Assembly: GCF_000744785.1 (NCBI RefSeq)
Contig: NZ_JQMO01000002.1
Coordinates: 1,612,001 to 1,676,000, forward strand
DNA length: 64,000 bases
Direction of reading: 5' to 3'
Source of the DNA: Kitasatospora azatica KCTC 9699
GTDB lineage: Bacteria > Actinomycetota > Actinomycetes > Streptomycetales > Streptomycetaceae
Below, one piece after another: positions 37,064-44,361 of this stretch (position 1 is the first letter of the stretch; each line of letters begins with the position of its first letter). Below the pieces are notes generated by a model, which was not told the DNA's origin, did no database searches, and saw nothing but the letters and a program-made list of their open reading frames with translations. Position numbers and translations under genes: made by a program.

Positions 37064-37620
37064 GCGGCGACGGGACGGGCGGCACGCGGATGACTCTTCT
37101 TCGGTTCGCGGGGCGCCAGTTGCCCTCGCGGTTCCTCGGTGTGGCGCTGCTGGTGGCCGCCTGCAACCCGATGGACCGGGCCACCGTCCGTCCGGTGGAC
37201 TTCCTGCCGTCGCTGCTCGCCGCCGGCTTCGCCTGGTGGGCGGCGCCGCCGCAGACGGCGCGTCCGGTGGCCCCGTCGAGCCGACTGCTGCTGCGCCTGG
37301 CGCGCCACCGCAACACCGTGCTGGCCACCGCCGCGGTGGTGCTGGCAGCGCTGAACCCGCCGCAGCTCGCCCTGGCGGCGGCGATCACCGCCCTGCTGCT
37401 CGGCTACCTCCTGCACGTGGACACCCGCAGCCACGCGCACCTGCCCGCCGGCCCACTCCCGACGCTCGCCGCCTGCGGCGCCGCCGCCCTGGTGCTGCTC
37501 GCGGCGCTGGCCCCCACCCACTCCTCGGACGCCGCCCGACTGCTGGCCGCACTGGGCATCGGCGCCGCGGCACTGGCGGTGGGACTGACGCTGTACGAGC
37601 GGCGACGGCCGCAGGACTGA
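37060..37620 (+). CDS. Hypothetical membrane protein ending the MoxR/DUF58 operon
   Basis: A 186-residue protein with about five hydrophobic helices (FLGVALLVAACNPMDRATV, FLPSLLAAGFAWWAAPP, TVLATAAVVLAALNPPQLAL, AAITALLLGYLLHVD, AAALVLLAALAP) and a short basic tail. No family motif. ATG overlaps the DUF58 stop by 4 bp. Probably a membrane part of the DUF4129/DUF58 assembly. Confidence 0.75.
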   Translation: MSGDGTGGTRMTLLRFAGRQLPSRFLGVALLVAACNPMDRATVRPVDFLPSLLAAGFAWWAAPPQTARPVAPSSRLLLRLARHRNTVLATAAVVLAALNPPQLALAAAITALLLGYLLHVDTRSHAHLPAGPLPTLAACGAAALVLLAALAPTHSSDAARLLAALGIGAAALAVGLTLYERRRPQD

Positions 37621-37688
37621 CGCAGCGTCAGTTCGGGTGAGCTACTGCGCCAGTCGGCCGAGTAGTGAGGGGAGGGTCTCTGGGGCCG

Positions 37689-38186
37689 CTATGCGGCGGC
37701 CTCGCCGGCGTACAGCACAGGCAATCGCAGGGCGAACTCGCGGGCCGCGAGCGCGTGCCTGATACGCCGTGCCTGATACGGCTCGCACAGTTCGGTGAGC
37801 TGGTCCACCGGCAGCCACACGAGAGCGGAGATCTCGGCAGCAGCACCGACGGGAACGGACAGGGCCGCCGCCTCGTCTGCGGTGAGCGTTCCGCCGTCGC
37901 ACACGACGTTGAACCCCTCGGTAGCGCCGCTGTCCGGGTTGGCCGGGGTCTGGTCGAGCGCGAGGAAGTGGGTGATCTCGCGCTTGATCCCGGTCTCTTC
38001 GAACAGCTCCCGGGCGGCGGCGTGGGCGATCTTCTCGCCCTGATGGGCAGCGCCACCGGGCAGGGTCGGCTTCGGCTTGTAGGTGGTCTGCACCCCGAGC
38101 ACGTCACCGGCCGGGTTCGTGATGACCACCAGGCACCCGATGCGGCGCGGGGGCTGATCGATCGGGTCAATGTCGCTGTGGGTCAT
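37689..38186 (-). CDS. Nudix hydrolase
   Basis: A 165-residue protein with Nudix box GAAHQGEKIAHAAARELF followed by EETGI (about residues 45-67), consistent with pyrophosphohydrolase activity on a nucleoside diphosphate derivative. N-terminal RIGCLVVITNPAGDVLGVQT is the first strand pair. Start ATG at 38186 has GGAG 8 nt upstream; a GTG/ATG-type start at 38216 would add 10 residues across this ribosome site. Flanked by an unrelated operon and the small-protein pair. Confidence 0.9.
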   Translation of the reverse strand: MTHSDIDPIDQPPRRIGCLVVITNPAGDVLGVQTTYKPKPTLPGGAAHQGEKIAHAAARELFEETGIKREITHFLALDQTPANPDSGATEGFNVVCDGGTLTADEAAALSVPVGAAAEISALVWLPVDQLTELCEPYQARRIRHALAAREFALRLPVLYAGEAAA

Positions 38187-38356
38187 AGGACTTACTCCTT
38201 CGTCAGACAGTGTCATTTCTTGGGTGGGGTCGCGGTCCCGGCGAATGCCGGGAGATCACTTCGGGGTTGTGCCGCCGCATCTGGCGCACCGCAGAGAGCT
38301 GCCCAGGTCCACCCGCAGATGCCCCGAGCGGGCACAGTCACCGTTGTAGTTGGCGG

Positions 38357-38539
38357 CTAATCCCTGAGTCCCGGGAATCTCTGCCCGTGCTCGGTGCGTG
38401 CATGCCGTCGCCACCGGACTCGCACGTCTGCCTGGGCGGAGGCGTCGCCGGCGGCTTCGCCCAGCTTCCGCTTGAAGGTTGCGCACTCGATGCAGCCCGG
38501 AACCTCCTCCGGGGCGGGCACCTCGGTCACCAGATCCAT
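38357..38539 (-). CDS. Small Cys-containing conserved protein
   Basis: A 60-residue protein: a VPGCIECATFKRKLGEA segment with C-x2-C and a basic end (DVRVRWRRHARTEHGQRF). It resembles the very common streptomycete small proteins with a CxxC and a final RRH/EH motif that occur beside XRE/DUF397 genes; function unknown, possibly zinc-binding. ATG overlaps the TAA of the upstream gene by one base (TAATG). A longer frame to 38659 overlaps that gene and is rejected. Confidence 0.65.
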   Translation of the reverse strand: MDLVTEVPAPEEVPGCIECATFKRKLGEAAGDASAQADVRVRWRRHARTEHGQRFPGLRD

Positions 38540-38808
38540 TACTTCGCTGCCGGCCTCGGCGTCGGCCTCGGGGTGGCGTAGCGGGTGTCCGGCCTGATCG
38601 AGAGCACCAACTGCCGTGGCCCCGGGAAGGGTTCGATGCTGGCGAGCGGAGTCTCCCACTCCTTGCCGCCACCCTTCGGCCGAAGGTAGGCCGCCTGCTT
38701 CACCCTGCCCATGTAGACACCCTCAGCACCGCCGTGTTCCGCATCCTGGACCAACTCGCCCACCTGGGGCTTGTACTGCGCCGATGGAGGCGTTCTGCGC
38801 GCACTCAC
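38539..38808 (-). CDS. Small conserved protein (DNA- or ligand-binding unknown)
   Basis: An 89-residue protein: QYKPQVGELVQDAEHG, then VKQAAYLRPKGGGKEWETPL and a Pro/Arg-rich tail. The VGxLVxD...YLRPxGGGxEW pattern is a short SH3-like fold common in streptomycetes beside XRE-DUF397 genes. GTG at 38808 with GGAAGGGAG upstream. Translationally coupled to the 60-residue gene. Confidence 0.65.
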   Translation of the reverse strand: MSARRTPPSAQYKPQVGELVQDAEHGGAEGVYMGRVKQAAYLRPKGGGKEWETPLASIEPFPGPRQLVLSIRPDTRYATPRPTPRPAAK

Positions 38809-38909
38809 CGCGCACTCCCTTCCGTAGTCGCTTGGCTACAAGCTTCGGCGCCAGGGTGGCCGAACTCCAGAGGTTCCACCCGCACCGATCTGGCGGGTAA
38901 AATTCTGGG

Positions 38910-39746
38910 ATGGCCCTTGCGACCAAGGAAACTGACTCAACATCATCCCCAGCGGCCAGGTTCGCGGCTGAACTTCGCAGGTCACGGCGTGCACGAGGCT
39001 GGTCTCAGGTGGAGCTGGGCAGGCGCATGGGGTACTCGGACACCCTGATCTCATTCATCGAACGAGTGAAGCGCCCACCAACACCCAACTTCGCTGTAAG
39101 AGCCGATGAAGTGTTCGAGACCGGCGGAACCTTCGTGGAGCTCTTTCGACGGATCAAGAGCGCCGCCCTGCTGGAAGGCTTCGAGGAGTTCGCCGACTGC
39201 GAAGCGCGCTGCCGGAAGTTGCGTTCCTTCCAAACGGGCGTGATTCCGGGGCTGTTCCAGACCCCCGAGTACGCGGCAGCCTTGGCAGCTGCATCCGTTC
39301 GACGTGGCAGCATCACCCAGGCCCAGGCGGACGAGCGTGTTGCTTTCCTCGTCACCCGGCAGCACCGGGTACTTGAACGACCGAATCCGCCGATCATCCA
39401 CACAGTCATGGACGAGAGTTGTGTGACCCGGCTTGTTGGCGGACCCCTGGTGATGGCGCGGCAGCTGGACCACGTGACCATGCTGACCGAGCGCCCGAAC
39501 ATCACTGTTCAGACAGCGCCGCTGACCCTCGGTGAGCTGGTGCCCTTCACCTTCCCTGTTGTGCTGCTGACGCTCCCAGACCGATCCGTGGTCGGCTACA
39601 GCGAGACCAACTCGCGTGGCTACCTGGAGCGGAACTCGACCACCTGCGCGGCATGGGAAAGAGACTACGATCAGCTACAGGTGGAGTCGCTCTCAACGGT
39701 GGCTTCGCTCGCCATGATCAGCACTGTCCGAAAGGGACTTCAATGA
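38910..39746 (+). CDS. XRE regulator with DUF5753 domain
   Basis: A 278-residue regulator. HTH at about residues 15-70 (FAAELRRSRRARGWSQVELG, then RMGYSDTLISFIERVKR), then the DUF5753 sensor (ARCRKLRSFQTGVIPGLFQT, ADERVAFLVTRQHRVLER, VMARQLDHVTMLTERPNITV). These pair with a following DUF397 protein and are among the most numerous regulators of streptomycetes; several act in development. The coding sequence is less GC-biased than its neighbours, as is usual for these genes. Stop overlaps the DUF397 ATG. Confidence 0.95.
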   Translation: MALATKETDSTSSPAARFAAELRRSRRARGWSQVELGRRMGYSDTLISFIERVKRPPTPNFAVRADEVFETGGTFVELFRRIKSAALLEGFEEFADCEARCRKLRSFQTGVIPGLFQTPEYAAALAAASVRRGSITQAQADERVAFLVTRQHRVLERPNPPIIHTVMDESCVTRLVGGPLVMARQLDHVTMLTERPNITVQTAPLTLGELVPFTFPVVLLTLPDRSVVGYSETNSRGYLERNSTTCAAWERDYDQLQVESLSTVASLAMISTVRKGLQ

Positions 39747-39949
39747 GCATCGACCTCAGCGGCGCCGGGTGGGTGAAGTCGTCTTACAGCCAGAGCGGCG
39801 GAGAATGCATCGAAGTTGCCGCCGGCTTCGTCGGTGTCATGCCCGTTCGTGACTCCAAGGATCCGGAAGGCCCCGCCCTGGTGTTCCCCGCGAACGCGTG
39901 GAGCTGCTTCGTGGCTGGTGTGAAGGATGGGACCTTCGGGGGCTCCTGA
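39743..39949 (+). CDS. DUF397 domain protein
   Basis: A 68-residue protein: WVKSSYSQSGGECIEVA, then VGVMPVRDSKDPEGPALVFP and WSCFVAGVKDG, the complete DUF397 pattern. ATGA overlap with the XRE gene. Such proteins are proposed partners or antagonists (toxin-antitoxin-like) of their regulator. Confidence 0.95.
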   Translation: MSIDLSGAGWVKSSYSQSGGECIEVAAGFVGVMPVRDSKDPEGPALVFPANAWSCFVAGVKDGTFGGS

Positions 39950-40060
39950 CGGCTTTGCAGCTTTCGTGATGATGGTCCAGCCCCGGTGTGATTTCGCCCG
40001 CATCGGGGCGGTACTCCGGCTCCGACCGGCCGGGCGAGGAGGGCGTACCGACAGCCAAGT

Positions 40061-40708
40061 TCACGGCCTCGTGTAGCAGCTCGCCCGACTGGTGCCCTTC
40101 TCGTACAGCAGTTCGTTGGGGTAGAGGAAGCCGGCCGCCGCGCCGGACGGGGTGTCGGCGGGCAGGGCGCTGCGGCAGGCCGCCTTCGCGGCCATCTCCG
40201 AGGTGAGGTCCTTCTGGTAGCCGAGCACCGGGGTGGCGTACACCTTGCCGTCGTAGGTGTGGTCGCACGGGACCAGGATCACCGCGTCGAGGCCGTCCTC
40301 GGAGCCGTGCGAGGTGTCCCGGAAGCAGTCGCCGACGTGCAGATCGAGGACGCTGTCCGCCTGGGCCACCGCGACTCCGCCGTTGCTGCCGCGCTGGACG
40401 TGCGGGGTGAACGCGGTTGCCAGGTTGGCCCAGATCCCGGTCCAGAGCAGCGCGGCCACCAGGCCCAGGACCGCCGCGCCCTTGCCCCGCTGTCCGGTGC
40501 GCCGCACCTGGACCAGCCCGATGACACCGAGGACCAGGGCCACCGGCGCGAGCCCGAGCAGCCCGGACAGGCGCGCCCAGCGGGCGAACCGGTTGGTGCC
40601 GGAGGGCGGGTAGTGGACAGAGGCGGACGCGGGTGCCGGTGCCCCGATCACGTCGTTCGGCTGCACCGTCTGGGCCTGCACCACAATCCCCACCCTCTCC
40701 ACGCGCAT
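40061..40708 (-). CDS. DUF4190 / septum formation family membrane protein
   Basis: A 215-residue protein. Two membrane helices (LSGLLGLAPVALVLGVIGLV and GAAVLGLVAALLWTGIWANL) form a DUF4190-like hairpin with a basic loop RRTGQRGKG. An extracellular septum-formation-like domain follows with DLHVGDCFRD, VILVPCDHTYDGKVYA and the final ELLYEKGTSRASCY. The ATG at 40708 is chosen; a GTG inside (before VQAQTVQP) has a better GGAGAGG site and may be the real start. Role unknown. Confidence 0.75.
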   Translation of the reverse strand: MRVERVGIVVQAQTVQPNDVIGAPAPASASVHYPPSGTNRFARWARLSGLLGLAPVALVLGVIGLVQVRRTGQRGKGAAVLGLVAALLWTGIWANLATAFTPHVQRGSNGGVAVAQADSVLDLHVGDCFRDTSHGSEDGLDAVILVPCDHTYDGKVYATPVLGYQKDLTSEMAAKAACRSALPADTPSGAAAGFLYPNELLYEKGTSRASCYTRP

Positions 40709-40784
40709 TCGTGCGCCTCTTGCGGGCTCAGACTGTAGCGGCCGCCTCGGCCCGGTCGGCGCGTGGGCTGCGCCAGGTCCGGCC

Positions 40785-41441
40785 CTAGGCGCCCTCCTCC
40801 GGTAGCGGCGCGCTGTGCCAGGTCTTGAAGAGGCGCCGTCCCGTCCCGCGTTCCGCAAGCTCGATCCGCCCGGTGGCCCACAGCAGTGCTGCCCACGGGT
40901 CGGGGCCTGCGGGGACCGAGGGAAAGAGGCGGGTCAGCGCTCGGGTGCAGAGCCCGGCCGGCGCCTTGAGCTCCAGGCCCAGCCCGCCCGCCACGTCGTA
41001 GCCGTGCACCAGGGTCTCCACCACGCCCATCGCCGCGAAGCCTTCCGGGTCCGTCACCCCGTAGCCGTGCAGCGCCCGCACCTCGGGGCTGCGGGCCGCG
41101 ACCACGGCCGCCAGCAACCCACCGGAGGCAGCCACCGCCTCCAGCAGCCCGGTCGGGCCGGCCGCCCGGTCGACGAGGACCACCCCGCCGGGTGCGCCCG
41201 GCCGGTCCCGCGACCAGCGCAGTGGCACGTAGTGGTCCAGCGGCGCCGGTTCGGGGCCGAGTTGGAGCGCATAGGCGAGCAGCGCGTCGGCGACGTGCTC
41301 CAGCGTCTCCCAGCAGCTCCACTCCAACTCCCGCGCCGGCACCGACCAGTCCGCCGCCATCGCCGGCCCCAGCCCCGCCAGCAGGCAGCGCACCGCCTCG
41401 GTGACATCCCCCGGCGTCGCCGGAATCCGATCATCAGTCAT
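40785..41441 (-). CDS. Maleylpyruvate isomerase/DinB-fold family protein
   Basis: A 218-residue helical bundle protein. Likely metal ligands are His in SCWETLEHVADALLAYALQL and the pair around GVVETLVHGYDVAGGLG (E..H..D), typical of the mycothiol-dependent maleylpyruvate isomerase-like N-terminal domain (MDMPI_N). A mycothiol- or metal-dependent reaction is possible but not certain; many homologues are uncharacterised. Divergent from the methyltransferase gene by 45 bp. Confidence 0.8.
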   Translation of the reverse strand: MTDDRIPATPGDVTEAVRCLLAGLGPAMAADWSVPARELEWSCWETLEHVADALLAYALQLGPEPAPLDHYVPLRWSRDRPGAPGGVVLVDRAAGPTGLLEAVAASGGLLAAVVAARSPEVRALHGYGVTDPEGFAAMGVVETLVHGYDVAGGLGLELKAPAGLCTRALTRLFPSVPAGPDPWAALLWATGRIELAERGTGRRLFKTWHSAPLPEEGA

Positions 41442-41486
41442 GCCGGGACGCTACCAAGCCGCTTGTACCGGCGGTAGCGTCGAGCG

Positions 41487-42092
41487 ATGACGCCCTACGC
41501 CCGCGCCCACTGGACCGACTACAACGACGCCCAGCGCACCCGCGAGGTCCGACCGCTGTGCCGTGAGGTGCTCGCCCTGGCCGGGCCCGGCGAAGGGCGG
41601 ACCGCGATCGACCTCGGTTGCGGCCTGGGCCGGGAGACCGACGCGCTGCTGCGGGCCGGCTACCGGACCCACGCGGTGGACATGCACCCGGACACCGAGG
41701 CCAAGGTGCTCGCCCACACCCGGGCGGCCGACCATCCGCGGCTGACCGTGCAGAGCGTGCCCTTCGGCCTGCTGCGTGCACTGCCGCACGCGCACCTGGT
41801 GTACGCGGGCTACTCCTTGCCGTACTGCGCCGCGGCGGACTTCGACCGGGTGTGGGCGCTGGTCCGACGGGCGCTGCGACCCGGCGGCTGGCTGGCGGTG
41901 AACCTCTTCGGGGAGCACGACTCCTACGCCGGCAGCAGCTCGGGCACCTTCCTGACCCGGACTCAGGTCGAGGAGTCGCTGGCCGGCCTGGAGGTGGTCC
42001 GGCTGGACGAGGAGGACGCGGACGGCGACTCCTTCGGCGGCCCCAAGCACTGGCACCTCTTCGACATCATCGCCCGTCGTCCGCAGCGGTGA
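41487..42092 (+). CDS. Class I SAM-dependent methyltransferase
   Basis: A 201-residue TehB-like methyltransferase. Motif I is TAIDLGCGLGRETDALLRAG, motif II THAVDMHPDTEAKVL, motif III DHPRLTVQS, and post-I LVYAGYSLPYCAA. The C-terminus ends LVVRLDEEDADGDSF-like and FDIIARRP. Substrate unknown. The last 26 bp overlap the convergent GNAT gene. Confidence 0.88.
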   Translation: MTPYARAHWTDYNDAQRTREVRPLCREVLALAGPGEGRTAIDLGCGLGRETDALLRAGYRTHAVDMHPDTEAKVLAHTRAADHPRLTVQSVPFGLLRALPHAHLVYAGYSLPYCAAADFDRVWALVRRALRPGGWLAVNLFGEHDSYAGSSSGTFLTRTQVEESLAGLEVVRLDEEDADGDSFGGPKHWHLFDIIARRPQR

Positions 42093-42594
42093 GCGCGAAG
42101 CAGTGCACGGCCACGGTCATTCCGTTGGACCAGTGCTGATCCTCCGTCAGTAGCCGTTCCCAGCCCTGCTGCTGGTAGAGCCGGACCGCCGCCGTGTTGG
42201 CCGTCACCACGTCCAGGACCGGCAACAGCAGCCAGGAACGGGCCTGCTGGACCACACTGTCGAGCAGTCGGGCGCCGAGCCGGTGGCCCCGGGCGCCCGG
42301 GTCGACGAAGAGCCGGCTCACCGCGCCGGTCTCCTCGGCCGCTCCCCCGCTGCGCCGGGCCCAGGCCGCGCCGGCGGAGGAACCGCTCCCGCTGCTCAGC
42401 GCCGCGTGGCCGACCACCGTGCCGTCCGGCGCGACGGCCACCCAGGCCGCCAACTGGTCGGAATCGGCCAGCCAGTCGGTGGGGTGCTCGGGCCACACGA
42501 CCGGGTAGCCGTCCGCGCGGTGTACCGCGGCGAGGGCGCGTTCGCAGCCGGCGAGGTCGCCCGACCAGCGCCGCCGTACGGTGAACCGGGTCAT
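42067..42594 (-). CDS. GNAT family N-acetyltransferase
   Basis: A 175-residue acetyltransferase. Acetyl-CoA loop is RLFVDPGARGHRLGARLLDS, followed by VTANTAAVRLYQQQGWERLL. A GGAGG precedes the ATG at 42594 by about 7 nt, so the start is well supported; the frame is open upstream to 42771 without such support. Substrate unknown. Confidence 0.9.
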   Translation of the reverse strand: MTRFTVRRRWSGDLAGCERALAAVHRADGYPVVWPEHPTDWLADSDQLAAWVAVAPDGTVVGHAALSSGSGSSAGAAWARRSGGAAEETGAVSRLFVDPGARGHRLGARLLDSVVQQARSWLLLPVLDVVTANTAAVRLYQQQGWERLLTEDQHWSNGMTVAVHCFALTAADDGR

Positions 42595-42934
42595 CGCGGC
42601 CTCCTCAGACCGATTGGGGCGGGTTGCCCGCGCCGGCCGCGGGGCGGCGGGGTCGTGTTCGGACAGGCCGAGCGCGTGCCGGGCGGCGATCTCGCGGGCG
42701 GTGAAGTCGTGGCCGGCGAGCCCGTCGAGGAGCCGGTCCGGCGGGGTGCCGATGACTGTAGCGGATTCCAAGATCGACCGGCCGGTCGGGTCGGCCAGGC
42801 CGCCCGGGCCAGCCAGGCCAGTCAGGGCCTGTCAAGCCGGGCCCCGCCGCGGTCCGGTCGGTTATCCGTTTGCCGCCGACCCGGTCGGCCGGTCATGATT
42901 CGGCGGCATCCACGACCCGCCGAGCAGGAGATCC
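42595..42934. other. 340 bp gap with an unexplained open frame
   Basis: The region lies between divergent genes. On the minus strand an open frame from 42771 (TTG) runs in frame into the GNAT gene and reads LDGLAGHDFTAREIAARHAL before a Pro/Arg-rich stretch; no ribosome site or family is recognised, so it may be a remnant. GGTCGGCC-like direct repeats fill 42775-42830, and GGGCCTGTC at 42828 also occurs at 59553. The TPR-like gene's GGAG lies at the right end. Confidence 0.4.
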
Positions 42935-44248
42935 ATGACCACCGAACTGTCCAAGGCCTGGGAGCTCTTCGCGGCAGGCGACGCGCAGGGCGCGATGCGG
43001 ACGCTGCGCCTGGCCGCGGACGAGCTGTCGTCTGCCGAGATCGCGCCGCTGGTGGCGAAGCTGGCCCAGGGGGCGGGGTTCGCCGACCTGGCCGAGGCCT
43101 CGGCAGCGCTCGCGGCCAAGCCGCAGGAGGCCGACCGGCTCTACCAGTTCGGCTACGCCTGCGTGGAGCGCGGGGTCCCCGCGCTGGCCGTCCCCGCGCT
43201 GCGCGAGGCACTGCGGAGCAGCCTGGCCCCGCAGCGCACCGGCCTGTTCGGGCGCAAGACCAAGAGCACGGTCGACCCTCGCGGGGTGCTGCTGGAGCTG
43301 GTGACCTCACTGGAGCGCGGCGAGCGGCACACCGAGGCGCTCGCGCTGCTGCTGGAGCACGACTCCCTGCTGACCGACTGGCCGGACCGCTACCTGGTGG
43401 TCTACAACGCCCTGATGAGTGGCCAAGTCGAAGTGGCACAGCGGACGTTCGATGCGCTCTCGGCCCCGGAGGGGGTCTGGGTGCAGCCCGGCGAGCGGGT
43501 CGGCCGGATGCTGGCCCGGGCTGCGGCCGTGCCGCCGGTCGACGACCAGGACCTGCGCGGCTGGCACCATGCGCTGACCGGCGGGCTGCTCACCACCCTC
43601 TCCCCGCACGGCTTCACCCAAGGCATGACCGGACGCTGGGCCTTCCTGCAGGACGACTTCGGCGCCTGCCTGCGCGGCCTGGAGCGACTGCGACTGGTGC
43701 TGGACGCCACCGGACGCAAGCCCGCCTCGGTCGCCCTGCTGCCGGACCGGGGCAGCCGCGCCCTCGGACTGGCGGCGGCGCAGCTGCTCGGGCTGCCGGC
43801 CGCGCCCTACGAACCGGGGACCCCGGACACCCTGGTGGTGGCCTACGACCTGAACGAGTGCGACCCGGAACTGCTGGGCGGCCTGCACACCCGGGCGAGC
43901 GGCGAGGTGCTCTACGAGCACGCGAGCTGCTGGACGGACGCACCGGCGGTGACCGCCGATGTCTGCACGCTGCTGGTGCAGACCGTGATCGCGCCCTGGG
44001 AGCCGGGGCTGCAGATCGGCGCCGACGGCAAGCCCGTGGAGCAGGAGCCGGACGAGCGCTCCGCCGAGGAGCTGGCCGAGGCGATCCTGGCGGCCGACCC
44101 GACCCCGGACCAGGGCGACGGCAACACCCCGCCGGACCCGGACAAGGCGCTGGCCGCCTTCGCCGCGCGCGCTGCCGCCGGTTGGCTCACCGGCCCGCGC
44201 GAACGGGTCCGCTCCTCGGGGCCGGTGCGCAGCTCGCGCTTCAGCTGA
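42935..44248 (+). CDS. Uncharacterised TPR-like helical protein
   Basis: A 437-residue protein that I do not recognise as a named family. The first 210 residues are paired helices (AWELFAAGDAQGAMRTLRLA, RLYQFGYACVERGVPALAVP, VVYNALMSGQVEVAQRTFDA) of TPR type. The second half (about 220-400) is a mixed domain with an ALLPDRGSRALGLAAAQLLG segment, then DTLVVAYDLNECDPELLGGL and VCTLLVQTVIAPWEPG. No signal peptide or membrane helix. The ATG follows AGGAG. Related proteins are conserved in Streptomycetaceae; function unknown. Confidence 0.75.
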   Translation: MTTELSKAWELFAAGDAQGAMRTLRLAADELSSAEIAPLVAKLAQGAGFADLAEASAALAAKPQEADRLYQFGYACVERGVPALAVPALREALRSSLAPQRTGLFGRKTKSTVDPRGVLLELVTSLERGERHTEALALLLEHDSLLTDWPDRYLVVYNALMSGQVEVAQRTFDALSAPEGVWVQPGERVGRMLARAAAVPPVDDQDLRGWHHALTGGLLTTLSPHGFTQGMTGRWAFLQDDFGACLRGLERLRLVLDATGRKPASVALLPDRGSRALGLAAAQLLGLPAAPYEPGTPDTLVVAYDLNECDPELLGGLHTRASGEVLYEHASCWTDAPAVTADVCTLLVQTVIAPWEPGLQIGADGKPVEQEPDERSAEELAEAILAADPTPDQGDGNTPPDPDKALAAFAARAAAGWLTGPRERVRSSGPVRSSRFS

Positions 44249-44256
44249 GACGCCGC

Positions 44257-44294
44257 CGGCTCCCTCCAGGACCTGTCCGGTCACGAGGGAGCCG
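44257..44294. terminator. Hairpin between convergent genes
   Basis: CGGCTCCCTC (44257-44266) pairs with GAGGGAGCCG (44285-44294) around an 18 nt loop, 9 bp past the stop of the TPR-like gene. Confidence 0.65.
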
Positions 44295-44314
44295 ACAGCA
44301 GCGCCGGCCGGCAA

Positions 44315-44361
44315 CCGGTCAGCCGGTCAGCCGGTCAGCCGGCAACCGCTCAGCCGGTCAG
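44315..44361. repeat. CCGGTCAG octamer repeats
   Basis: Three contiguous exact CCGGTCAG units (44315-44338) and a fourth at 44354-44361, the last inside the 3' coding end of the styrene-monooxygenase-like gene. Similar 8 bp GTCAG-containing repeats occur after the S53 gene near 3140. Confidence 0.85.
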
